NCBI RefSeq assembly: GCF_001894805.1
Contig: NZ_BCWX01000001.1
Location: 1,736,001-1,800,000 of the forward strand
Reading direction: 5' to 3'
Origin: Rhodococcus globerulus NBRC 14531
Lineage (GTDB): Bacteria > Actinomycetota > Actinomycetes > Mycobacteriales > Mycobacteriaceae
DNA: 64,000 nt
The notes beneath the pieces were generated by a model. That model searched no databases. It was given only the letters and a program-made list of their open reading frames with translations, and had not been told where the DNA came from. The stretch's first letter is position 1; each line of letters starts with the position of its first letter. Shown one piece after another: positions 32,801-44,243 of the stretch. Position numbers and translations under genes: made by a program.

Positions 32801-35800
32801 TTCGGGCAACAGGTGCGGGTGAGTCGAGCTCCGGGTTCCGAGAACGAACGCATTCTCGTCGACCTGTTTGCCGAGGTTCTGGGACTAGGCACAGTAGGCG
32901 TCGACGATTCGTTCTTCACCTTGGGCGGCGACAGCATCATGTCGATCCAGTTGGTGACCCGTGCCAAGGCAGCCGGAGTTCTGATCACGCCGCGAGACGT
33001 GTTCGAGCGTAAAACCGTTGCGGCGCTGGCCCAGACTGCGCGTACGAGTGGCGACGAAGTTGTTCTTGACGAACTGCCAGGCGGCGGTGTCGGCGAGATC
33101 GCGTTGACCCCGATCGCGGCGTGGATGTTCGAGCGTGGCGGCGATTTCCGCCGCTACTCGCAGTCTGCACTCTTCACGGTCCCGGGGAACACGGATGAAG
33201 ACACTCTGACGACGGCCGTGCAGGTAGTCCTGGACCGGCACGACGTTTTGCGGTCCCGGCTACACCGCACCGAGCACGGCTATTCACTAGAGGTGATGGG
33301 CCAAGGTTCGGTGAAGGCATCCGCGGTGGTTCGGCGGGTACCGACAGCCACTGATAACAGCGCGACGGATACAGCGAGGGAACTTGATGCGGCTGTAGGG
33401 CGGCTGGACCCGGAGTCGGGTGTCATGGTGCAGATTGTGTGGCTCGACGCCGGTCCGGATCGAGAGGGCCGCTTGTTGTTTGCCATCCATCATCTGGTGA
33501 TGGACGGCGTGTCCTGGCGAATATTGATCCCCGACCTTGCCCTGGCGTGTGCTCATCTTCAGGCCGGTGTCGAGCCGGCCCCAGCGCCGGTGGGAACGTC
33601 GATGCGCCGGTGGTCGCATGCACTGGTCGACGCCGCCCACGATCCGCACCGCGCTGGTGAACTCGACTTCTGGCGACAGACACTCAGCGGTCCCGATCCA
33701 GCGCTGGGTACACGGGCACTGACACCGCGGGACACCGGAGCCAGCGTCGCGGATATCGAGGTGCGAGTGCCCATTGCGTTGACCGAGAGCCTGCTCGTGG
33801 CGGTGCCGCAGGCATTTCACGGCAGTGTTGCCGACGGATTGTTGACTGCGCTGAGCCTGGCATTGATCCGGTGGCGTCGTGACCGCGGTATCGCACATGC
33901 GGACGCATTGCTCAATCTCGAAGGTCACGGCCGCGAAGAGCACGTCGTACCCGGTGCAGATCTTGCCCGCACTATCGGATGGTTCACGACGATCTTCCCG
34001 GTTCGTCTCGATCTGAACGGCGTGGATCTAGACGACGCGTATGCCGGCGGTCCGTCCATGGGCAATGCGATCAAGACGGTGAAGGAACAGCTTCGCGCAA
34101 TTCCCGAGCGCGGCATCGGTTTTGGGTTGCTCCGATATCTGAACAGTGAAACGGCCAGTCAGCTTTCTCCGCTACCCGATCCGCAGATCAGCTTCAACTA
34201 CCACGGACGGCTAGGCAGTGCCGGCATGGACAGTTCAGCGGGCTGGGCGCCGATTGACGATGGTGCACTACGCGACGCGACAACTGCAGATCTGCCGCTG
34301 GCTGTTGTCGTCGATATCAATGCGATGGCTATCGAGACCGACGACGGTACGGTGCTGAGCTCCACCTGGACGTATCCTCCCGGCGTGCTCACCAGCGAAG
34401 ACGCACAACAACTTACCCGGCTGTGGTTGGAAGCGCTTGCTGCGCTCGGTGCGTACGCGGCATCGAGTGGTGGGTTCACCCCGTCCGACTTCGATCTTGT
34501 CGACCTTCGACAGGATGCGATTGACGACCTCGAAAGGCGTTGCGCGGACCTCGCAGACGTCTGGCCACTATCACCGTTGCAATCGGGGCTCCTCTTCCAT
34601 GCCGAACTGGCAGACGAGTCCGCCCAGGATCTCGAGTCAGCCCACAACCACGAATCTGTCGACGCCTACCTGGTGCAAGTAGCGCTCGACCTTGTAGGCG
34701 ACGTGGATTCCGGTCGGTTGCACCGTGCCGCCGCCACGCTGCTCGACAGGCATGCCAACCTTCGCACCGCTTTTCTGCACGACGTGGACGGACAGGCCGT
34801 GCAGGTCGTTGGGCGCCATGTGCCACCTCCGTGGCGCGAGGTTGATCTCACGGCCGGTGGCGAGCAGAACCTCGAACAGGTTCTGGCGCAGGACAGGTCG
34901 ACGCCCTTCGACATGACACAACCGCCGCTGATCCGGTTCACACTGATCAAGATCACAGCGAGTACGTACACGCTGGTGATCACCAACCATCACATCCTGC
35001 TCGACGGCTGGTCGATGCCGTTGCTGGTCAGAGAACTGTTGACGTTGTATGCCGTCGACAGTGACGCGTCTGCACTGCCACGCACCCGCGGATACCGCGA
35101 TTACCTCGAGTGGATGAGTCGCCGCGATCACGGTGACTCGCGAGACGCCTGGGCCCTGGCTCTCTCCGGGGTGGACGGCCCAACCCTCCTCGCTCCCGTG
35201 GATCGGGCGCGTCGGCTGTCCACCATGACAGCGGAGTGGGAGTTCGATGTCGGCGAAAAGGGGACTACGCGTCTGCGCGATGTTGCGCGTTCGCGCGGAC
35301 TGACGATCAACACGTTGGTGCAGGTGTCGTGGGGGATCGTTCTTGCCACGCTGACCGGTCGTGACGACGTGCTGTTCGGTGCCACAGTGTCGGGCCGGCC
35401 GCCCGAATTGGGTGGCATCGAAACGATGATCGGACTGTTCATCAACACACTTCCCGTTCGGATCAGTCTGCGCACCGACGAGACGCTGGGTGAATTGCTC
35501 GATCGGGTTCAGGTTGAGCAGGCAGCGTTGTTGGATCATCACTACCTCGGACTCGCGGAGATCCAGGACGTCGGTGGTCCGGAGATCGGATTCGATACGT
35601 TGACCGTGTTCGAGTCGTATCCGGTTGACCGCGAAGGATTGTCGACCGACACCGATATCGCCGGAATGAGAGTCACCGGTGTAGAGGCCAAGGACGCCGC
35701 TCACTATCCGCTGAGTCTGGTCGCGTCGGTCGACACCAAGTTGCACCTCAAATTCGAGTACCTTCCCGACGTTTTCGGTCCGGATGCAGTCGAATCCATG

Positions 35801-38800
35801 GCGCGGCGCCTGCATCAGGTGCTCGACGCGTGTGTTCGCCCAGACCTACCTCTGGCCGCCGTATCGTTGTTGACCGACAGCGAGCGCAGCGAACTGGTGC
35901 CGGTCCGTGGCTCCAGTGGCGGTTCGATCCGCACTTTGCCGGAGATCTTCGACGACGCCGTCACGCGTGATCCGGACGCGATCGCCGTCGTCTCGGAGGA
36001 CGGCGACATGAGCTTCGAGGAGATGGACCGGCGGTCGAATCGAATTGCCCGAGTGCTGATCTCGCGTGGCGTCGGACCGGAGAACGCGGTGGCGGTAAGG
36101 ATTTCGCGCTCTCTCGATTCGGTGCTGTCGATAGTGGCAGTGGCAAAAACCGGTGCCGCGTTTGTGCCGATCGATCCGAACTATCCGGACGAGCGCATCT
36201 CCCACATGCTCGCAGATTCGGGAGTGAGCCTGGGTGTCACCACAACCGATCACCACGATCGTCTCCCGGGAACCGCGCGCTGGCTGGTTCTCGATCACCC
36301 CGATTTCGTGGGCGAATGCGAGGAACACTCCGGGGCGCCGGTGAGCGATGACGACCGAATCCGTCCGATCAGGATGGATAGCGCCGCCTACGTCGTGTAC
36401 ACCTCAGGGTCCACCGGCCTGCCCAAAGGTGTCGTGGTCACGCACCGCGGTCTCGACAACTTCGCCCGTGATCAGATCGACAGGTTCTCGGCGGGCCCCC
36501 GATCTCGAACCTTGCACTTCTCGACGCCGAGTTTCGACGGGTCGCTGTTCGAATATCTGCAGGCGTTCGGCGCCGGCGCGACGATGGTAATTGCGCCACC
36601 AGACGTCTACGGCGGTGAGGAACTCGCCCGTCTGTTGGCCGAGCAGGACGTCAGCCACGCTTTTATCACCACCGCGGCGCTGGCATCCCTCGATCCGGCT
36701 GGGCTCGAACATCTTTCGGACCTCGTGGTCGGCGGTGAGGCGTGCCCGCCCGATCTGGTCGCTCGCTGGGCGCCGGGTCGACGGTTGTACAACGCGTACG
36801 GGCCGACCGAAACGACGATCATGTCCAACATCAGCGCACCGATGGTGCCTGGCGACCCGATCACCATCGGGGGACCTATCCGTGGCGTGAGTGAACTCGT
36901 ACTCGACGCTCGGCTGCAACCGGTGCCAGTGGGCGTGCCAGGCGAGCTCTACCTGGCCGGGGCCGGATTGGCGCGTGGATATCACCGGCGACCAGGGCTG
37001 AGCGCCGAACGTTTTGTTGCCAATCCCGCCGATCCGGGAGCGCGCATGTACCGCACCGGGGACATCGTGCGCTGGACTCCGGAGAAGCGCATCGAATACG
37101 TGGGTCGCAGTGACTTCCAGGTCAAGGTTCGTGGTTTCCGCATCGAACCTGGTGAAATCGACGGTGCCCTCATGGCGCAGCCCCAGGTCGGATTTTCGGC
37201 CACGATCGCTCACCGTGGCTCAGCTGGCGACACCCTGCTCGCGTCGTACGTCGTACCGACCGCTGGAGGTGCGCTCGACGGCGAGGTTCTCATGCGGGCG
37301 TTGTCCGCGAGCTTGCCCTCGCACATGGTTCCCTCCTCGATCACAGTGCTGGAGCGGATTCCGCTGACAGCAGTAGGCAAGCTCGACCGTTCAGCCTTGC
37401 CCATCCCCGACGCCCTGTCGCGGACCAGGCCCTTCCGAGAGCCGACGGGGCTGGTTGCGAAATCAGTAGCGGACGTCTTTGCCGATGTACTCGGCCTCGA
37501 ACGGGTAGGTGCCGACGACGATTTCTTCGAACTCGGCGGCAATTCGCTCAGTGCAACTCGGGTCACAGCCAGGCTCCGGACAGGTCTCGGCGTCGACAGC
37601 GGAGTGCGGGATCTCTTCGAAGCGTCGACCGTCGACGGTCTGGCCTCGCGCATCGAGCAACTGCGCACAACTGAGCCACTGGGTACCGCAGAATCCGGGC
37701 GTGCGCCCCTTGCTGCACGCACCCGGCCGGGAGACATTCCACTCTCGTTCGCTCAACAGCGAATGTGGTTTGTCAATCAGCTCGACACCAGTTCTCCCGC
37801 ATACAACATTCCGATCGTGGTCCGGTTGAGCGGCAAACTCGATGTGGCGGCGCTGGATTCGGCGGTGTCCGATCTGGTTGCCCGGCACGAGTCGCTGCGA
37901 ACGATGTTCCCCATCCACGGCGCTGCACCCGTCCAGCAGATACTCCCGACCGAGAATGCGGTGGAGACTCTGCTGCCTCACCGCGTTGCGGACGAGCACG
38001 AACTGCATGACGAGCTTGCCCGTCTGGTATCGGCGGGATTCGATGTCACCGCGCGTATTCCGTTGCGAGTCGCCCTGTTTGAGCTCACCGACATCGAACA
38101 CGTTCTGGCCGTTGTGGTACATCATATTTCGGCCGACGGTTTCTCGATGTCCCCGCTTGTTCGGGACGTGATGACGGCGTATCAGGCGCGCACCAGCGGC
38201 GCCGCGCCGGACTGGGCGCCGTTGCCGGTGCAGTACGCAGATTACGCGTTGTGGCAACGAGAGGTACTCGGTGATGATGACGACCCGGAGTCGATAATCG
38301 GAGAGCAGCTTGCCTATTGGCGCGATGCGCTGGCCGGTACCCCGGATCTTCTCGAACTGCCGCTCGATCGTGACCGGCCGGCGCAGCAGACCTTCCACGG
38401 CGCTCGTGTGCACTTCACTGTTGGACGCGACCTTCATCGCCGCATCCGGGAGCTGTCGCGCCGGCATCAGTCCACCGAGTTCATGACTGTGCACGCTGCG
38501 CTCGCGATCCTGCTGGCGCGTCTCGGCAGCACTGACGACGTGGTGATCGGGACGCCCATCGCCGGCCGGGGAGATCGCGCTCTCGACGACCTGATCGGCA
38601 TGTTTGTCGGCACGCTGGCTCTGCGAACGAAAGTCGAACCTGCGCACTCGTTCCGCGCGCTGGCCGCGCATTGCCGTGAAGTTGATCTCGGTGCCTTTGC
38701 CCATGCAGATGTCCCCTTCGAGCGAGTGGTCGACACGATCGGTCCGAGCAGGTCGACGGCGTATGCACCGATTGCCTCGGTGTCGCTCGAATTCCAGAAC

Positions 38801-41689
38801 AACGATCGGCCGGTGCTGACACTGCCGGAGTTGGAAGTCGGAGGACTCGACCCCGAGCTCGACGTAGTCAAGGTTGACCTCGAATTCCTGCTGGCGGAGG
38901 AATTCGACGACGATGGTGCGCCGACGGGGATGAGCGGTGCTGTCGACTTCGCCACAGACCTTTTCGACACGGAGACCGTTGCCGGGTTTGCCGACATGTT
39001 CGTGCGCATTCTGGAATCCGTCACCGAGAACCCGGACCTGCCGATCGGCGATATCCCGCTGCTGGGCGAGATGGATCGTCGCATGATGGTGCCGGCGCTC
39101 GGAGAGCCGGCAGTGCAACCTGAGTTGTGGCCCGAGTTGCTCACGACCGCCGCGGCGTTCGACCCGGATTCGGTGGCGTTGACCTACGAAGGTCGCCACG
39201 TCAGTTATCGCGAACTCGACGAATGGTCCAACAGAGTGGCCAGGGTCTTGCGAGCGCGTGGAGTTGGTCCGGAAACCTTTGTGGCATTGGGGATGCCGCG
39301 GTCGATCGAATCCGTCGTGTCGATCTGGTCGGTGACAAAGGCAGGAGCGGCGTTTGTGCCTGTCGATCCCGCATACCCGCGCGAGCGTATCGACTACATG
39401 CTCGCCGATTGCCGTGCTTCGGTCGGGCTCACAGTAGCGGGCAGTCGAGGTCGACTACCCGATACGGTTCCCTGGCTGGTACTCGACGACGCGGATTTTG
39501 CGGAGCGTGTGGCCGCGGAGTCGGCGGACGAGGTCACCGACCGGGATCGGACGTGCCCACTGCATCTCGAACATCCGGCCTATCTCATCTACACCTCGGG
39601 TTCGACCGGAAAGCCGAAGGGTGTCAACGTCACTCATCGCGGGTTGGCGAACCTTACCGCTGAAACGCGGGAACGATTCGACGTCACTCATGATTCGCGG
39701 GTATCGCAATTGGCTTCTCCGAGCTTCGACGCGTCGGTGTTCGAGTTGATGATGGCCTTCAGTGCGTCGGCGCGTGTGGTGATCGTTCCGCCCGCAGTGT
39801 TCGGCGGCAGTGAATTGGCCGACCTGCTTCGCGACGAGGAGGTCACCCATGCCACCATCACGCCCACCGCGCTGGCGGCATTGGGTGACAACGGCTTCGA
39901 GTCGCTGCACGTCCTCGATTTGGTGGGGGAGGCCTGCCCGCCAGATGTAGTTGCGCAATGGGCGCCCGGTCGTAGCCTGCACAACGGGTACGGACCGACG
40001 GAAACTACAGTTCAGGCCAGCGTCAGCGCACCGATGCGGCCAGGAGAAGGGGTGAACATCGGGGCGCCTGCGCTAGGTTTCGGCTTCCTTGTCCTCGACG
40101 AGCGACTGCAGCCCGTCCCGTTGGGTGTTCACGGCGAGTTGTACATCATCGGACCCGGCATGGCGCGCGGTTACCACAATCGAACCGTCCTCACCTCGGA
40201 ACGGTTTGTCGCGTGCCCGTACGGTGAGCCGGGGCGCCGGATGTACCGAACCGGAGACGTGGTCCGGTGGCGCGAGTCGGCGAACACCGGGGCGGGAAAT
40301 GGAGTTGGCCACACGCTCGAGTACATCGGACGTAGCGACTTCCAGGTCAAGGTTCGAGGGTTCCGTATCGAACTCGGCGAAATCGATGCCGTTCTCGTGC
40401 GTCATCCGTCGGTGGACTTTGCCGCCACCATCGGTCATACCGCTCCATCGGGTGACACCGTTCTCGCGTCGTACGTGCGAGCAGTGGACGGACACCAGGT
40501 GGAGCCCGCAGACCTACGGGCCTTCACCGGGGAGCGGTTGCCGTCGCACATGGTGCCGTCTGCGGTGGTGGTACTCGATCGCATCCCGATGACGCCGGTG
40601 GGTAAGCTCGATCGAAAAGCTTTGCCTGCACCGGAATTCGGGTCGATCGGTGCGGAGTATCACGCGCCGACCACCAAAACCGAACATTCCGTCGTGGACG
40701 CTTTCGTCGAAGTTCTCGGAGTAGATCGGGTGGGTACCGCCGACAGTTTCTTCGACTTGGGTGGCAATTCGCTCATCGCGACCAGAATAGTTACCGCCCT
40801 GCATGCCCGATTGGATCGCAGGATTCCGCTTCAATGGATGTTCCTCGACCCCACGCCGGCGGGGATCGCCAGGCGCCTCGATATCCCGACAGCGAGCAGC
40901 GACCTGGAAGAGGCACTTGCCGTGGTGATTCCGCTACGCGCCGAGGGGAGCGGTAGGCCGTTGTTCTGCGTGCATCCCGGAATCGGATTGTCTTGGGGTT
41001 ACGCGGGTTTGGTGCAGTACCTACCGCCAGATCGGCCCGTGTACGGGTTGCAGTTGCCGACGATCAGCGACGACGGCGACTACCGGTCGATCGAACAACT
41101 CGCGAACCGCTATGTAGAGGAGATCGAGGCCATCGCGCCCAACGGTCCGTACGATTTGCTCGGCTGGTCGCTCGGCGGGGTCATCGCACACGCCATGGCT
41201 GTCGAACTTCAATTGTCGGGTCGTGAGGTCGCCACATTGGCTGTCATGGACAGTTATCCCGACAACGGTGAGGTGGCACCGCAGGGCGGACTCGATGTTC
41301 GAGATCTGTTGCGCGGACTCGGATTGGAGATCGAATCGGGAGGTGAGATGACTTTCGAACACGCCGCTGCACTGTTGGACGAGTCGCTCGGGACCGAGAC
41401 CGGGATACGCGGAAAAGACCTCGAACGGATTGCCGCGGGATACGAGAACTCGCAGCGGATCGGTCATCAATTCGTCCCGCAAGTGTACGACGGGAACCTG
41501 CTCATCTTCCCGGCCACAGGTGATGGGGACAGCGATACTCGGGAGCGGTCACCGCAGGAATGGAAGCCGCTCGTGACCGGGAGGATCGACGAGGTACCTG
41601 TCGACTGTTCCCATAACGAGATGATCGAACCGCAGGCCATGACCATCATCGGGCCGGCACTGGCACGCGCGCTTTCCGCTGATTCCTGA
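14861..41689 (+). CDS. Giant seven-module non-ribosomal peptide synthetase with terminal thioesterase
   Basis: About 8,942 aa in one chain. Domain map by nucleotide position: EntF-like C (14.9-16.25 kb, HHVALDG at 15302); an extra C-terminal-lobe-only C domain (16.25-16.99); A1-T1 (17.03-18.78); C2-A2-T2 (18.8-22.0); C3-A3-T3-E (22.0-26.6); C4-A4-T4 (26.6-29.87); C5-A5-T5-E (29.9-34.5); C6-A6-T6 (34.5-37.7); C7-A7-T7 (37.7-40.9); TE (40.9-41.69, GWSLGG, Ser codon 41168). T-domain serines lie at 18647, 21860, 25040, 29720, 32933, 37544 and 40769. C4 and C6 follow epimerases and have the D-donor look ([18 protein letters not shown]). Ten-residue codes read by eye: A1 DAFFVGAIMK, A2 and A4 DVWHFSLVDK (Ser), A3 DALFVGAVVK, A5 DFWNIGMVHK (Thr), A6 DGFFVGAIMK, A7 DAFTDVGVQK. 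GTG 14861 is chosen because homology begins just after it (MKRFDVRQ) and AGGG precedes it. The product is unknown. Confidence 0.95.
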   Translation: MKRFDVRQQPTRVSDVELFPLSAAQRATWFAQQLEPKVPISIAHYVELRGVLDVDLLRRETRTVAREFQSPLLKVLEVDGQPMQYVDNSMEIPVELIDFRDYDDPMVAAHEWMQRDYQTTLDLGIDRLVETSVLCVGELHYLWYSRIHHVALDGFGAMTLMNRIAHRYSAAVSGGEPDPNRAAPLRKLYDIDSRYRSSDRFAADREYWAERNSGGTGSALATGHEPAVAASKLQSAVLSGESSAELLESEGQAATIIGALACYLARLTAKDAVLVQVPMSGRTTAVLRESGGMMVNVAPLSISVDEGDTVAELVSRVQRELMGALRHQRCSLEDIRRDIGVSTNGVSTNGVSTNGVSSDDALAGPMVNVMMFRQEVQLGAMVGEYHIVTSGPVEDLLVNVYPSADQLFVDFRANPNRYADSVLRAHHGQFVELLEELIAAAPDVRLATIHDRSFRTGVKLRREAEQLEYWKNQLAGMPELLSLPSDRIRPAAQSLSGDRVDVRISADTHQHLIALAQEHNTTMFEVLHAGFALLTSRLSGVLDVVVGTPVSTGSNIVVLRNQVAPDKSFSRLLGQFVEVDAEAFERADIPFDRLVGELEVKQSPAYSPVVQVLFESGLERGLETGLETGTAAEETGNGIGRFDLRVSAEETFSDDAAPSGINVTLGFATDLFDADTVARLGIRYRTILEAVTADPETVVGDIGILSEDERGALLPVQTAPGRSQRTLPELFDAAARAHPDGIALSYQGASVTYRELDERSNQLARVLAARGIGSEDRVALGMTRSVESVLAMLAVAKSGAAFVPVDPTYPAERIQHMLMDSGAVVGLTVSAEQSSLPNSIPWMTLDDNTFRDHCAAMPISAVTDAERARPLRRENPAYVVYTSGSTGRPKGVSVTHTGLDGFAAEQLSRFGATPNSRTLHFSTPSFDASIFEYLQAFGAAATMVIAPRTIYGGEELARFLKTERVTHGFITTAALGSTPADGLPDFQDVVFGGEACPPELVQRWSPGRRLCNAYGPTEATIMANISTPMSPAGPITLGGPLRGCVEVVLDSRLNPVPDGVAGELYISGEALARGYHGKPALTTERFVASPFGHPGDRMYRTGDVVRRRGGTLEYVGRSDFQVKVRGFRIELGEIDTLLLAHPRVRTAVTVARTAPSGDTVLVSYVVPADGQVLSPADLTEYVGEHLPTYMVPAAIVLRDELPMTPVGKLDRAALPAPQFLRGAGEFRAPLDPLEQVVAQIFSDVLGVERIGLGDSFFDLGGNSLVATRLIARVNAAEGVDLGVRSLFEAPTVDALAVEIRGARTAARSGRPNLNAQPRPSRVPVSLAQQRMWFVNQFDVSSAAYNIPMVVRLAGTLDVDALRAAMTDVINRHESLRTMYPASVDGPLQVIVPPAQVIPELIPLVAVTRSTLDARISELAGRGFDVSADVPVRSALFRISPDEHVLVLVVHHISADGASLAPLARDLTAAYAARAAKQDPNWLPLPVQYADYSLWQQGVLGLDDDPGSVMSAQLGYWKSTLSGVPAAIDLPLDRPRPAQRSLRGETVEFSVPAELHSEVLELARRHNATVFMVMHAVLAVMSARLSASADIAIGTPTGGRGEEALDDLVGMFVNTLVLRTAVHSAATFEQVLAGVREVDLAAFGHTEVPFESVVEALAPERSTSQSPLFQILLEFQNTVAPHLELPGLTVDVVPVDSGVAKFDLQLTLAERRDDMGSAAGFAASFTYASDIFDRDTVAGFGEQFVRILSAVVADSNTPVGDVDVVDSRERDVVVGVWNETDRPIPSVTLADLFDGQVLRTPNAPAVVFDGTVLSYREFGERVNRLARFLISVGVGPESRVGVAISRSVELLVSVYAVLEAGGAYVAIDPGQPPDRVGFVVGAADPVVVLTTSGEGSVLPAGVFVVELDHVDVSEFSSSPVTDCDRLTPLRPEHAAYVMFTSGSTGRPKGVVVPHAGVVNRLLWMQDRYPLDASDVVLQKTPATFDVSVWELLWPLQVGARLVIAEPGGHRDPAYLAGVIVDQSVTVVHFVPSMLEVFVAEASAARCSGIRRVFVSGEALPPGTARRMRELIPGAGLHNLYGPTEASVDVTSHEVSDVDTTVVPIGAPVWNTTVYVLDGRLHPVPVGVVGELYLGGVQLARGYLGRADLTADRFVADPFGANGERLYRTGDLVRWVRRGSSALGELEYVGRSDFQVKLRGQRVELGEVEATLARYDGVAQAVVALRSGVAGDYLAGFVVPQPGATVDERVILERAAAELPGFMVPSVLVVMDEVPVTANGKLDRKALPETDFEAGAAGYLAPRNPIEDIVATVFADLLGVAKVGTHEDFFDLGGNSLIATRLVARINAVVGDRIGVRDVFDAPTVADLAALAQSNDGVESRPPLKPRGGTAEVPLSLAQQRMWFVNQFDTSSSAYNVAFALRLDGALDISALQAAFGDVVERHEAVRTIFPLTDDGPQQVVVPTASAVPDLDPIALSGDAELREKCVQVLAEGFDVTEQVPLRAGLFRLEGKAASHVLAVVVHHIAADGFSMAPLARDVMGAYSSRVLGSAPDWAPLEVQYADYTLWQREWLGSESDEQSLMSTQLAYWSNTLSDLPEVLEIPTARPRPAVRSLRGGHVPFSIDPEVHAGVVALSREYNVTVFMVVHAVLAAMLARLTDSDDIAVGTPIAGRGERELDDVVGMFVNTLVLRTTIDTGATFAELLHTVREADLGAFTHAEVPFERVVEVVNPSRSTAHSPLFQVMLEFQDIERPTLELPDLQVNSVDVEIDTTNFDLQLTVSERVDADGNPAGMDAKFGYATDLFDSDSALTFARRLQRILVSVTADPSARVGDIDILDAGERDDLTPVRGKEGVDPHTLPDLLAAATAHDPNAVALIYDTREVKYHELDKRSNQLARMLIEYGIGPENVVALCVPRSVESILALWAVAKTGAAFLPVDPHHPSVRIEYMLTDSSAVWGVTGAAHHATLPAVVPWLVLDEPGFGERLSSYPSSGISDEERTSTIRIDNPAYLIYTSGSTGTPKGVVTTHRGLHSFAVQERETFGTTTQSRTLHFASPSFDASILELLLATGAGATMVIAPPSVYGGTALAELLESERVTHCFVTPVALASVEPAGLSSLECVVTGGEACPPELVARWAPGRRMFNAYGPTETTVVSSISAPLAPSDPVTIGAPTRGFTEVVLDSRLQPVPVGVAGELYLAGPALARGYHERFRLSAERFVADPFGPGGTRMYRTGDRVRWSSDGQLEYLGRTDSQVKIRGFRIELGEVESALTAHEDVAQAVTDVWNGDGSGDRLIGYVVPEPGAIIDSKEVLDVAAGRLASYMVPATLVILGSLPLTVHGKLDRAALPEPDFSAAVTPDRPPRTETEALLAGLFSEVLGLESVGVHDSFFALGGDSIMSIQLVARAKAAGVILSPRDVFDHRTVAALAESARFDGDDADALDELPGGGVGFLPVTPVASWMLERSGGKLDRFSQALLLAAPAGLTQNVLALAVQEVLDHHDMLRARLIVDNSAHRDMARPGMEVLPPGSITADTVIGRVLVDTVDGDDFAALASTELEAAADLLDPATGGLLRIVWFDAPNANGRLLVVIHHLAVDGVSWRILVADLASAVGQVQAGETPSLAPVGTSMRRWSHGLRELDRSSEIDLWTSILDGPDPLIGSRPLDPTIDVEASVGTVTVDVPPAVTRSLLTTLPTAVHGSVGDGLLAAAALALVSWRRQQGSARQEGTVAADALITLEGHGREENAVPGAELSRTVGWFTTVYPVRLDLAGIDVDDALAGGRAAGQSVKAVKEQLRAIPDHGIGYGMLRYLGVEGASLSQYGSPQVSFNYLGRVSTSDGTQDWLPVAGSRELGGTQNHTMPVASVIDINAAVEDGPDGPHLTATFTYPAGVINEDEVAGFAELWRRGLEGLAAYTSLPGAGGLTPSDVPLVSVSQQQIESWEERFPTVRDVWSLSPLQEGLLFHAAVAAETVDVYTAQLCIELEGSVDAGRLRSAAAGLVARHPNLRTAFVYGSDGAAAQVVVDDLEIPWQEVDLTGYGSAADEELRRYLDADRSARFNLDSPPLLRLTLLRTAPDRSVLAVTNHHIILDGWSMPLLVRELLTRYAADGTPVDLPESASYRNYLTWLAHRDSEASAQAWERALRGVTEPTLLAPSASGGHRAVPAEVDIDLPASVLDALTATAQRSGVTMNTVVQAAWGVLLSRLLSRDDIVFGATVSGRSPELPGVENMLGLFINTLPVRMQVDPDETCAQLLVRMQEEQAALLDHHEVGLGEIQARVGVGNLFDTLSVFESYPVDTSGLDDDVDIAGMRVTGLDARDATHYPLTLLSILEPRLRLSLRYQPSIFDAATVHLYAHRLTRILETIALDDSTPVAEVDIFADGERELVLDEWNATEHRVPAATLLDLIDAQVARTPDAGAVVIDGSVLTYAEFDARVNRLARLLIGAGVGPESRVGVAVSRSLEMLVAIYAVGKAGGAYVPIDPDQPAERVAYVVGAVDPVLVLSTAAERAVLPGGMTVVELDHVDVSEYSPDPVRECERIAPLRPEHPAYVMFTSGSTGRPKGVVVPHEGVVNRLLWMQDRYPLAGDDVVLQKTPMTFDVSVWELFWPLQVGARLVIAEPGGHRDPVYLDRVIRDESVTTVHFVPSMLEAFLAGADVGGCDSLRRVFTSGEALAASTAARLLRCSDVELHNLYGPTEASVDVTSHEVSELDTTEVPIGAPVWNTTVYVLDGRLHPVPVGVVGELYLGGVQLARGYQGRADLTADRFVADPLGANGERLYRTGDLVRWVRSGIAGSSGVRGNVAALGELEYVGRSDFQVKLRGQRIELGEIEAVMARQDGLAQAVVVLRNGEAGDFLAAYVVAAQGLTLVEQEVLDAAAQDLPAYMVPSVVTVLAVLPVTGNGKLDRKALPEPEFAAVVYRAPSTPAQEVVAQAFADVIGVDRVGADDSFFALGGDSLSATRAVGRINSALNTELGVAGLFDTPVVSALAARLESTARTELTQPALAARARPDRIPLSLAQARMWFVNQFDTSSSAYNIPVVLKLDGALDVEALRAALGDVLDRHESLRTVFPGSADGPRQLILESSDVAPDLRPIPALDQELHDVIEGFIGTGFDVTTDLPIRVQLLRLAPERHVLAIVAHHISADGFSMTPLARDVMLAYTARAQDQRPQWAPLSVQYADYSLWQREVLGTEQQSESVVADQLEYWTAALAGIPEVMPLPLDRPRPIQRSTEGSVIPFDIPLSVHRELVEIAHQSNSTLFMVMHAALAALLARLSGSGDVAVGTPVAGRGEALLDDVVGMFVNTLVLRTPLSPGSSFADVLSAVRSVDLGAFGHADIPFERLVDELAPERSTSHTPLFQVVIEFQNASHLRLELPELTVHELDVDLDVAKFDLQLSLIERVDEHGSPAGISAGFRYASDVFDQASIQRMAERFERVIATVAEDPSVAVGDIDILLPTERERVLLDPNRRGVDVGPMSLVDLFDQSVASAGDAVAVSCDGNAVTYRELDGRANRLARLLVARGVGAETLVAVAMTRSVDLVVALLAVVKAGAGYLPVDVASPAQRLEFLLSDAAPTCALTTIEDCGALESSIVPMIVVDSDDTVTALQQFSPLPVTDADRLRPLHPDSVAYVIYTSGSTGRPKGVQVAHRNVVTLLANTQALYKFGENDVWTMFHSAAFDFSVWEMWGALAHGGRLVLVDYFTARSPEAFLELLQRERVTVLNQTPTAFYQLAQADRLAGEPDLWLRYVIFGGEALDFAQLERWYSRRGDTAPTLVNMYGITETTVHVSYLPLDHDLVRDVSASVIGPALPGLRVYVLDDRLHPVPPGVAGEMYVSGTQITRGYLGRFGLTSARFVPDPFTPGARMYRSGDLARWNAHGQLEYLGRNDQQVQVKGYRIELGEVESALLAGAGVAQAAAVARGDRLVGYVVPEAGAVIDPVALLDQAAEGLASHMVPSVVVVLDQLPLTGNGKLDRKALPEPDFGQQVRVSRAPGSENERILVDLFAEVLGLGTVGVDDSFFTLGGDSIMSIQLVTRAKAAGVLITPRDVFERKTVAALAQTARTSGDEVVLDELPGGGVGEIALTPIAAWMFERGGDFRRYSQSALFTVPGNTDEDTLTTAVQVVLDRHDVLRSRLHRTEHGYSLEVMGQGSVKASAVVRRVPTATDNSATDTARELDAAVGRLDPESGVMVQIVWLDAGPDREGRLLFAIHHLVMDGVSWRILIPDLALACAHLQAGVEPAPAPVGTSMRRWSHALVDAAHDPHRAGELDFWRQTLSGPDPALGTRALTPRDTGASVADIEVRVPIALTESLLVAVPQAFHGSVADGLLTALSLALIRWRRDRGIAHADALLNLEGHGREEHVVPGADLARTIGWFTTIFPVRLDLNGVDLDDAYAGGPSMGNAIKTVKEQLRAIPERGIGFGLLRYLNSETASQLSPLPDPQISFNYHGRLGSAGMDSSAGWAPIDDGALRDATTADLPLAVVVDINAMAIETDDGTVLSSTWTYPPGVLTSEDAQQLTRLWLEALAALGAYAASSGGFTPSDFDLVDLRQDAIDDLERRCADLADVWPLSPLQSGLLFHAELADESAQDLESAHNHESVDAYLVQVALDLVGDVDSGRLHRAAATLLDRHANLRTAFLHDVDGQAVQVVGRHVPPPWREVDLTAGGEQNLEQVLAQDRSTPFDMTQPPLIRFTLIKITASTYTLVITNHHILLDGWSMPLLVRELLTLYAVDSDASALPRTRGYRDYLEWMSRRDHGDSRDAWALALSGVDGPTLLAPVDRARRLSTMTAEWEFDVGEKGTTRLRDVARSRGLTINTLVQVSWGIVLATLTGRDDVLFGATVSGRPPELGGIETMIGLFINTLPVRISLRTDETLGELLDRVQVEQAALLDHHYLGLAEIQDVGGPEIGFDTLTVFESYPVDREGLSTDTDIAGMRVTGVEAKDAAHYPLSLVASVDTKLHLKFEYLPDVFGPDAVESMARRLHQVLDACVRPDLPLAAVSLLTDSERSELVPVRGSSGGSIRTLPEIFDDAVTRDPDAIAVVSEDGDMSFEEMDRRSNRIARVLISRGVGPENAVAVRISRSLDSVLSIVAVAKTGAAFVPIDPNYPDERISHMLADSGVSLGVTTTDHHDRLPGTARWLVLDHPDFVGECEEHSGAPVSDDDRIRPIRMDSAAYVVYTSGSTGLPKGVVVTHRGLDNFARDQIDRFSAGPRSRTLHFSTPSFDGSLFEYLQAFGAGATMVIAPPDVYGGEELARLLAEQDVSHAFITTAALASLDPAGLEHLSDLVVGGEACPPDLVARWAPGRRLYNAYGPTETTIMSNISAPMVPGDPITIGGPIRGVSELVLDARLQPVPVGVPGELYLAGAGLARGYHRRPGLSAERFVANPADPGARMYRTGDIVRWTPEKRIEYVGRSDFQVKVRGFRIEPGEIDGALMAQPQVGFSATIAHRGSAGDTLLASYVVPTAGGALDGEVLMRALSASLPSHMVPSSITVLERIPLTAVGKLDRSALPIPDALSRTRPFREPTGLVAKSVADVFADVLGLERVGADDDFFELGGNSLSATRVTARLRTGLGVDSGVRDLFEASTVDGLASRIEQLRTTEPLGTAESGRAPLAARTRPGDIPLSFAQQRMWFVNQLDTSSPAYNIPIVVRLSGKLDVAALDSAVSDLVARHESLRTMFPIHGAAPVQQILPTENAVETLLPHRVADEHELHDELARLVSAGFDVTARIPLRVALFELTDIEHVLAVVVHHISADGFSMSPLVRDVMTAYQARTSGAAPDWAPLPVQYADYALWQREVLGDDDDPESIIGEQLAYWRDALAGTPDLLELPLDRDRPAQQTFHGARVHFTVGRDLHRRIRELSRRHQSTEFMTVHAALAILLARLGSTDDVVIGTPIAGRGDRALDDLIGMFVGTLALRTKVEPAHSFRALAAHCREVDLGAFAHADVPFERVVDTIGPSRSTAYAPIASVSLEFQNNDRPVLTLPELEVGGLDPELDVVKVDLEFLLAEEFDDDGAPTGMSGAVDFATDLFDTETVAGFADMFVRILESVTENPDLPIGDIPLLGEMDRRMMVPALGEPAVQPELWPELLTTAAAFDPDSVALTYEGRHVSYRELDEWSNRVARVLRARGVGPETFVALGMPRSIESVVSIWSVTKAGAAFVPVDPAYPRERIDYMLADCRASVGLTVAGSRGRLPDTVPWLVLDDADFAERVAAESADEVTDRDRTCPLHLEHPAYLIYTSGSTGKPKGVNVTHRGLANLTAETRERFDVTHDSRVSQLASPSFDASVFELMMAFSASARVVIVPPAVFGGSELADLLRDEEVTHATITPTALAALGDNGFESLHVLDLVGEACPPDVVAQWAPGRSLHNGYGPTETTVQASVSAPMRPGEGVNIGAPALGFGFLVLDERLQPVPLGVHGELYIIGPGMARGYHNRTVLTSERFVACPYGEPGRRMYRTGDVVRWRESANTGAGNGVGHTLEYIGRSDFQVKVRGFRIELGEIDAVLVRHPSVDFAATIGHTAPSGDTVLASYVRAVDGHQVEPADLRAFTGERLPSHMVPSAVVVLDRIPMTPVGKLDRKALPAPEFGSIGAEYHAPTTKTEHSVVDAFVEVLGVDRVGTADSFFDLGGNSLIATRIVTALHARLDRRIPLQWMFLDPTPAGIARRLDIPTASSDLEEALAVVIPLRAEGSGRPLFCVHPGIGLSWGYAGLVQYLPPDRPVYGLQLPTISDDGDYRSIEQLANRYVEEIEAIAPNGPYDLLGWSLGGVIAHAMAVELQLSGREVATLAVMDSYPDNGEVAPQGGLDVRDLLRGLGLEIESGGEMTFEHAAALLDESLGTETGIRGKDLERIAAGYENSQRIGHQFVPQVYDGNLLIFPATGDGDSDTRERSPQEWKPLVTGRIDEVPVDCSHNEMIEPQAMTIIGPALARALSADS
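15878..15922 (+). repeat. Three perfect 15-bp tandem repeats inside the first condensation domain
   Basis: The unit GGTGTCAGTACAAAT occurs three times head to tail, encoding (Gly-Val-Ser-Thr-Asn)x3, with a partial fourth copy. It sits in a loop between conserved segments of the EntF-like C domain, so copy-number change should be tolerated in frame. Confidence 0.95.
16709..16744 (+). repeat. Three 12-bp tandem repeats in the half condensation domain
   Basis: GGCCTCGAGCGC then GGCCTCGAGACC twice, encoding Gly-Leu-Glu-Arg and two Gly-Leu-Glu-Thr units. It is a second in-frame minisatellite, about 0.8 kb from the first, in a non-conserved linker. Confidence 0.93.
21086..21385 (+). repeat. 300-bp repeat, copy 1, in the serine A domain of module 2
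   Basis: This stretch of A2 (from [13 protein letters not shown] to GDLVRWVR) is nearly identical, about 95% by eye and with no gaps, to 28922-29221 in A4. The rest of the two modules is clearly more diverged. Confidence 0.85.
28922..29221 (+). repeat. 300-bp repeat, copy 2, in the serine A domain of module 4
   Basis: Direct partner of 21086-21385, with the same length and reading frame. Just after it, A4 carries about 11 extra residues ([11 protein letters not shown] region) before [12 protein letters not shown] that A2 lacks. Confidence 0.85.
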
Positions 41690-41802
41690 ACCCGTGTGCA
41701 TACGGTACTGATCGGGTGATGTTTTCGGATTGGACTGTGGGGGAATGACACAAGAGCGACCATCCCGTTTTCGGGCACCGCAATCGAGCACGAGGAGCGG
41801 CA

Positions 41803-42846
41803 ATGAGAAGGATCAGACACAGTCGGGCACTACTGGTTGGCGCACTCATTGCGTCGACGGGATTGTTCGGTGAAGTAGCGCTGGCGTCTGCCGATCAGTC
41901 TCGATCTCTTCCCCCCGGCACACCGACATCGGCAGACGGGTCCGCGCTCGATCGCATCGAAGTGGTCAACGACCGCCAACTGACGATGTACGTCCGCTCG
42001 GCGGCGATGGACAAAGTGATACCGCTCGAGGTGATCCTCCCAGCAGATGCGAGCGCGCCACGGCCGACGCTCTATCTGCTCAATGGAGCCGGCGGCGGCG
42101 AAGATTCGGCGACGTGGCAGACCAGGACAGACGTCGTCAATTTCTTCGGTGACAAGAACGTCAACGTCGTCAATCCCATCGGCGGTGCATACAGCTACTA
42201 CACGGACTGGCAGCAACCCGATCCCGTTCTCGGACTCAATAAATGGACGACCTTCCTGACCGAGGAGCTTCCCCCGATCGTCGACGCAACGCTCGGAACG
42301 ACTGGGGAGAATGCCGTCGCTGGTCTATCCATGGCCGGCACATCGGTTCTGAGTCTGGCCGAAGCGGCGCCGTCGGTGTATCGCGCCGTGGGAGCGTTCA
42401 GCGGTTGCGCTGAGACGAGCACCCAACCGGGTCAGGACTATGTGACCTTCGTGGTCAGCTTCCGCGGCGGCGACGTCAACAACATGTGGGGTCCGCCCGG
42501 CAGCCCGGCCTGGGTGGCCAACGATCCGGTTGTCAACGCGGAGAAGTTGCGTGGCATCGACCTGTACATCAGCAACGGAACAGGTTTACCTGGCCCACAT
42601 GAGACCTTGGCGGGGCCGATGGTGAATGGAGATCCGGGCGTCCTCGCTAATCAGGTGATCGTGGGCGGCGTCATCGAGGCGGGGACAAATCAGTGCACGC
42701 AGCGTCTCGCGGATCGCCTCAATATTTTGGGAATCCCGGCAACGTACGACTTCCGGCCGACCGGCACTCACTCGTGGGGTTACTGGCAGGATGACCTGCA
42801 CAACTCCTGGCCCATGATCGCCGACGCGATCGGTACCCAGCGATAG
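41803..42846 (+). CDS. Exported antigen-85-like alpha/beta-hydrolase (mycolyltransferase/esterase family)
   Basis: Protein of 347 aa with a signal peptide (basic MRRIRHSR, hydrophobic core, cleavage near ALASA/DQ). The fold markers are YLLNGAGGG (oxyanion region), the nucleophile motif GLSMAG (Ser at about residue 175) and a late His in GTHSWGYW. The pattern GLSMAG with INGxGG and a Trp-Gly-Tyr-Trp end is typical of the esterase family that contains mycolyltransferases of the cell envelope. Ribosome binding site GAGGAG precedes the ATG. It lies 113 bases after the NRPS on the same strand, but nothing ties it to the peptide, and it may simply be an envelope enzyme. Confidence 0.87.
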   Translation: MRRIRHSRALLVGALIASTGLFGEVALASADQSRSLPPGTPTSADGSALDRIEVVNDRQLTMYVRSAAMDKVIPLEVILPADASAPRPTLYLLNGAGGGEDSATWQTRTDVVNFFGDKNVNVVNPIGGAYSYYTDWQQPDPVLGLNKWTTFLTEELPPIVDATLGTTGENAVAGLSMAGTSVLSLAEAAPSVYRAVGAFSGCAETSTQPGQDYVTFVVSFRGGDVNNMWGPPGSPAWVANDPVVNAEKLRGIDLYISNGTGLPGPHETLAGPMVNGDPGVLANQVIVGGVIEAGTNQCTQRLADRLNILGIPATYDFRPTGTHSWGYWQDDLHNSWPMIADAIGTQR

Positions 42847-42939
42847 GTACCGATCAGCCGGTGAGTTATTGCTCACTTCTCTCGCATCGTTCGAGATCTG
42901 ACTAACCTAGATGCTGGTCAGCGCGGTTATCATCACCGG

Positions 42940-43770
42940 GTGAGTTCCGAAACGCGCAGCGTCGCCGCAGCCGAAGACACTGACGTTCTTGCCCGTCGAT
43001 TTGCGTGTCTGGGAGATCCCGCGAGGCTTCGAGTATTGCAACTCGCTGCAGTCGGACCAGTCGAGATTGCCGCACTTGCAGGTGAAACCGGCATCGAACC
43101 GTCGACACTCGGAACCCATCTCGAGGCGCTCGCGAACGTGGGTTTCATCGATGTCGACGTCCAAGGCGGGACTTCCGTGATCCGTGTTGCGGGTTCGGCG
43201 TATTCCGACCTCATGGACGCGGCAAAGATCGTCTCGCCGCGGGCGCAGGTGCGCGACACACTGGGGGCCTTGCCGACAGACGTCACGCTCCGCAGAATGG
43301 ACGAGCGTGACTGGGACGGCGTGCGATCGATCTACCGCGAGGGAATCGACACCGGTACAGCAACATTCACCACGTCGGTGCCTTCCGCGCAGAAGCTGGA
43401 CGAGCAATGGTTGCCCGATCATCGGTGGGTAGCCCAGATCGACGGCCGCGTCGTGGGTTGGGCGACCCTCAGTCCCACCTCATCGCGCGACTGCTACCGG
43501 GGTGTTGCCGAGAACTCCATCTACGTCGGCGGCGCAGCGCGTGGCCGCGGCGTCGGAAAACTGCTCCTTCGTCATCAAGTTCAGGCCGCCGACACCAGCG
43601 AGATCTGGACAATCCAGTCGTCCATCTTCCCTGAGAATCGAGCGAGCATTGCTCTGCATCAGGCCGTCGGATTCCGCATTGTCGGCACCCGCTCACGGAT
43701 CGCCCAGCTGGGTGGACAGTGGCGTGACACCTTGTTTCTGGAACGACGCCGTGAGTCCCAGCTTCACTGA
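42940..43770 (+). CDS. ArsR-type HTH fused to a GNAT (phosphinothricin-acetyltransferase/ArsN-like) domain
   Basis: Protein of 276 aa. Residues about 15-95 are a winged helix of the ArsR class (RRFACLGDPARLRVLQL, EPSTLGTHLEALANVGFI). No arsenic Cys pair (ELCVCDL-like) is present. Residues about 108-270 are a GNAT acetyltransferase of the PAT/ArsN kind: LRRMDERDWDGVRSIYREGI, VGWATLSPTSSR, the acetyl-CoA loop ARGRGVGKLLL and FPENRASIALHQAVGFR. ArsN-type enzymes acetylate phosphinothricin-like compounds or organoarsenicals. The fusion suggests a self-regulating resistance protein. GTG start with a weak ribosome binding site. It overlaps the convergent CMD-like gene by seven bases. Confidence 0.87.
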   Translation: MSSETRSVAAAEDTDVLARRFACLGDPARLRVLQLAAVGPVEIAALAGETGIEPSTLGTHLEALANVGFIDVDVQGGTSVIRVAGSAYSDLMDAAKIVSPRAQVRDTLGALPTDVTLRRMDERDWDGVRSIYREGIDTGTATFTTSVPSAQKLDEQWLPDHRWVAQIDGRVVGWATLSPTSSRDCYRGVAENSIYVGGAARGRGVGKLLLRHQVQAADTSEIWTIQSSIFPENRASIALHQAVGFRIVGTRSRIAQLGGQWRDTLFLERRRESQLH

Positions 43771-44243
43771 CCGGGCAGTGCGCAGACCGTGTCGAGTCCG
43801 AGAACGTGATTGAGCCGACCGGACGTGATCCACGATCCGATGCTGATCGAGAGTTCGACGATCTCCGCTTGGCTGTACTGCGCGCTCATCCGTTCCCAGA
43901 ATGCGTCGTCGAGGCCGTGGTGATCCAATGCGTACCGCTGCGCGTATTCGGCGGCCAGGCGCGTGCGGTCATCGAAAGCGTCAGTGGTTTCCCAGTTTTC
44001 AACGGATTCGCCAAAAGTATCTTCAACTTTTACTCCGTCGCGTTCGGTGCGCCAGTCCATACACACGATGCAGCCGTTGATTTGCGCGATCCGCAACCGT
44101 GCGGCCTCGAACTCGCGTAGGCCGAGAGTCGACTTCGTGGTGACCGCGCGTGAGAGTCTCGACGCCGCGCGCCCGATCTCGGGAACCAGGTCACCCCACA
44201 CGTATTCGATGGGATCTTTACCCTCGGGCACAGTGATGTTCAT
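43764..44243 (-). CDS. Carboxymuconolactone-decarboxylase/AhpD-like protein
   Basis: Protein of 159 aa. The AhpD core is clear: FEAARLRIAQINGCIVCMDWR contains the redox CxxC, and LAAEYAQRYALDHHGLDDAFWERM and IVELSISIGSWITSGRLNHVLGLD form the remaining helices. Such proteins act as alkylhydroperoxidase-type reductases or, without assigned substrate, as CMD-like enzymes. The ATG at 44243 is selected because GGAG sits six bases upstream; in-frame ATGs at 44255 and 44300 are possible. Its 3' end overlaps the end of the ArsR-GNAT gene. Confidence 0.87.
   Translation of the reverse strand: MNITVPEGKDPIEYVWGDLVPEIGRAASRLSRAVTTKSTLGLREFEAARLRIAQINGCIVCMDWRTERDGVKVEDTFGESVENWETTDAFDDRTRLAAEYAQRYALDHHGLDDAFWERMSAQYSQAEIVELSISIGSWITSGRLNHVLGLDTVCALPGQ

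Noticed and set aside
42885..42920. IdeR/DmdR iron box near CTAACCTAG
   Set aside because: Only one half resembles the consensus; about 12 of 19 positions fit. No siderophore gene starts there.
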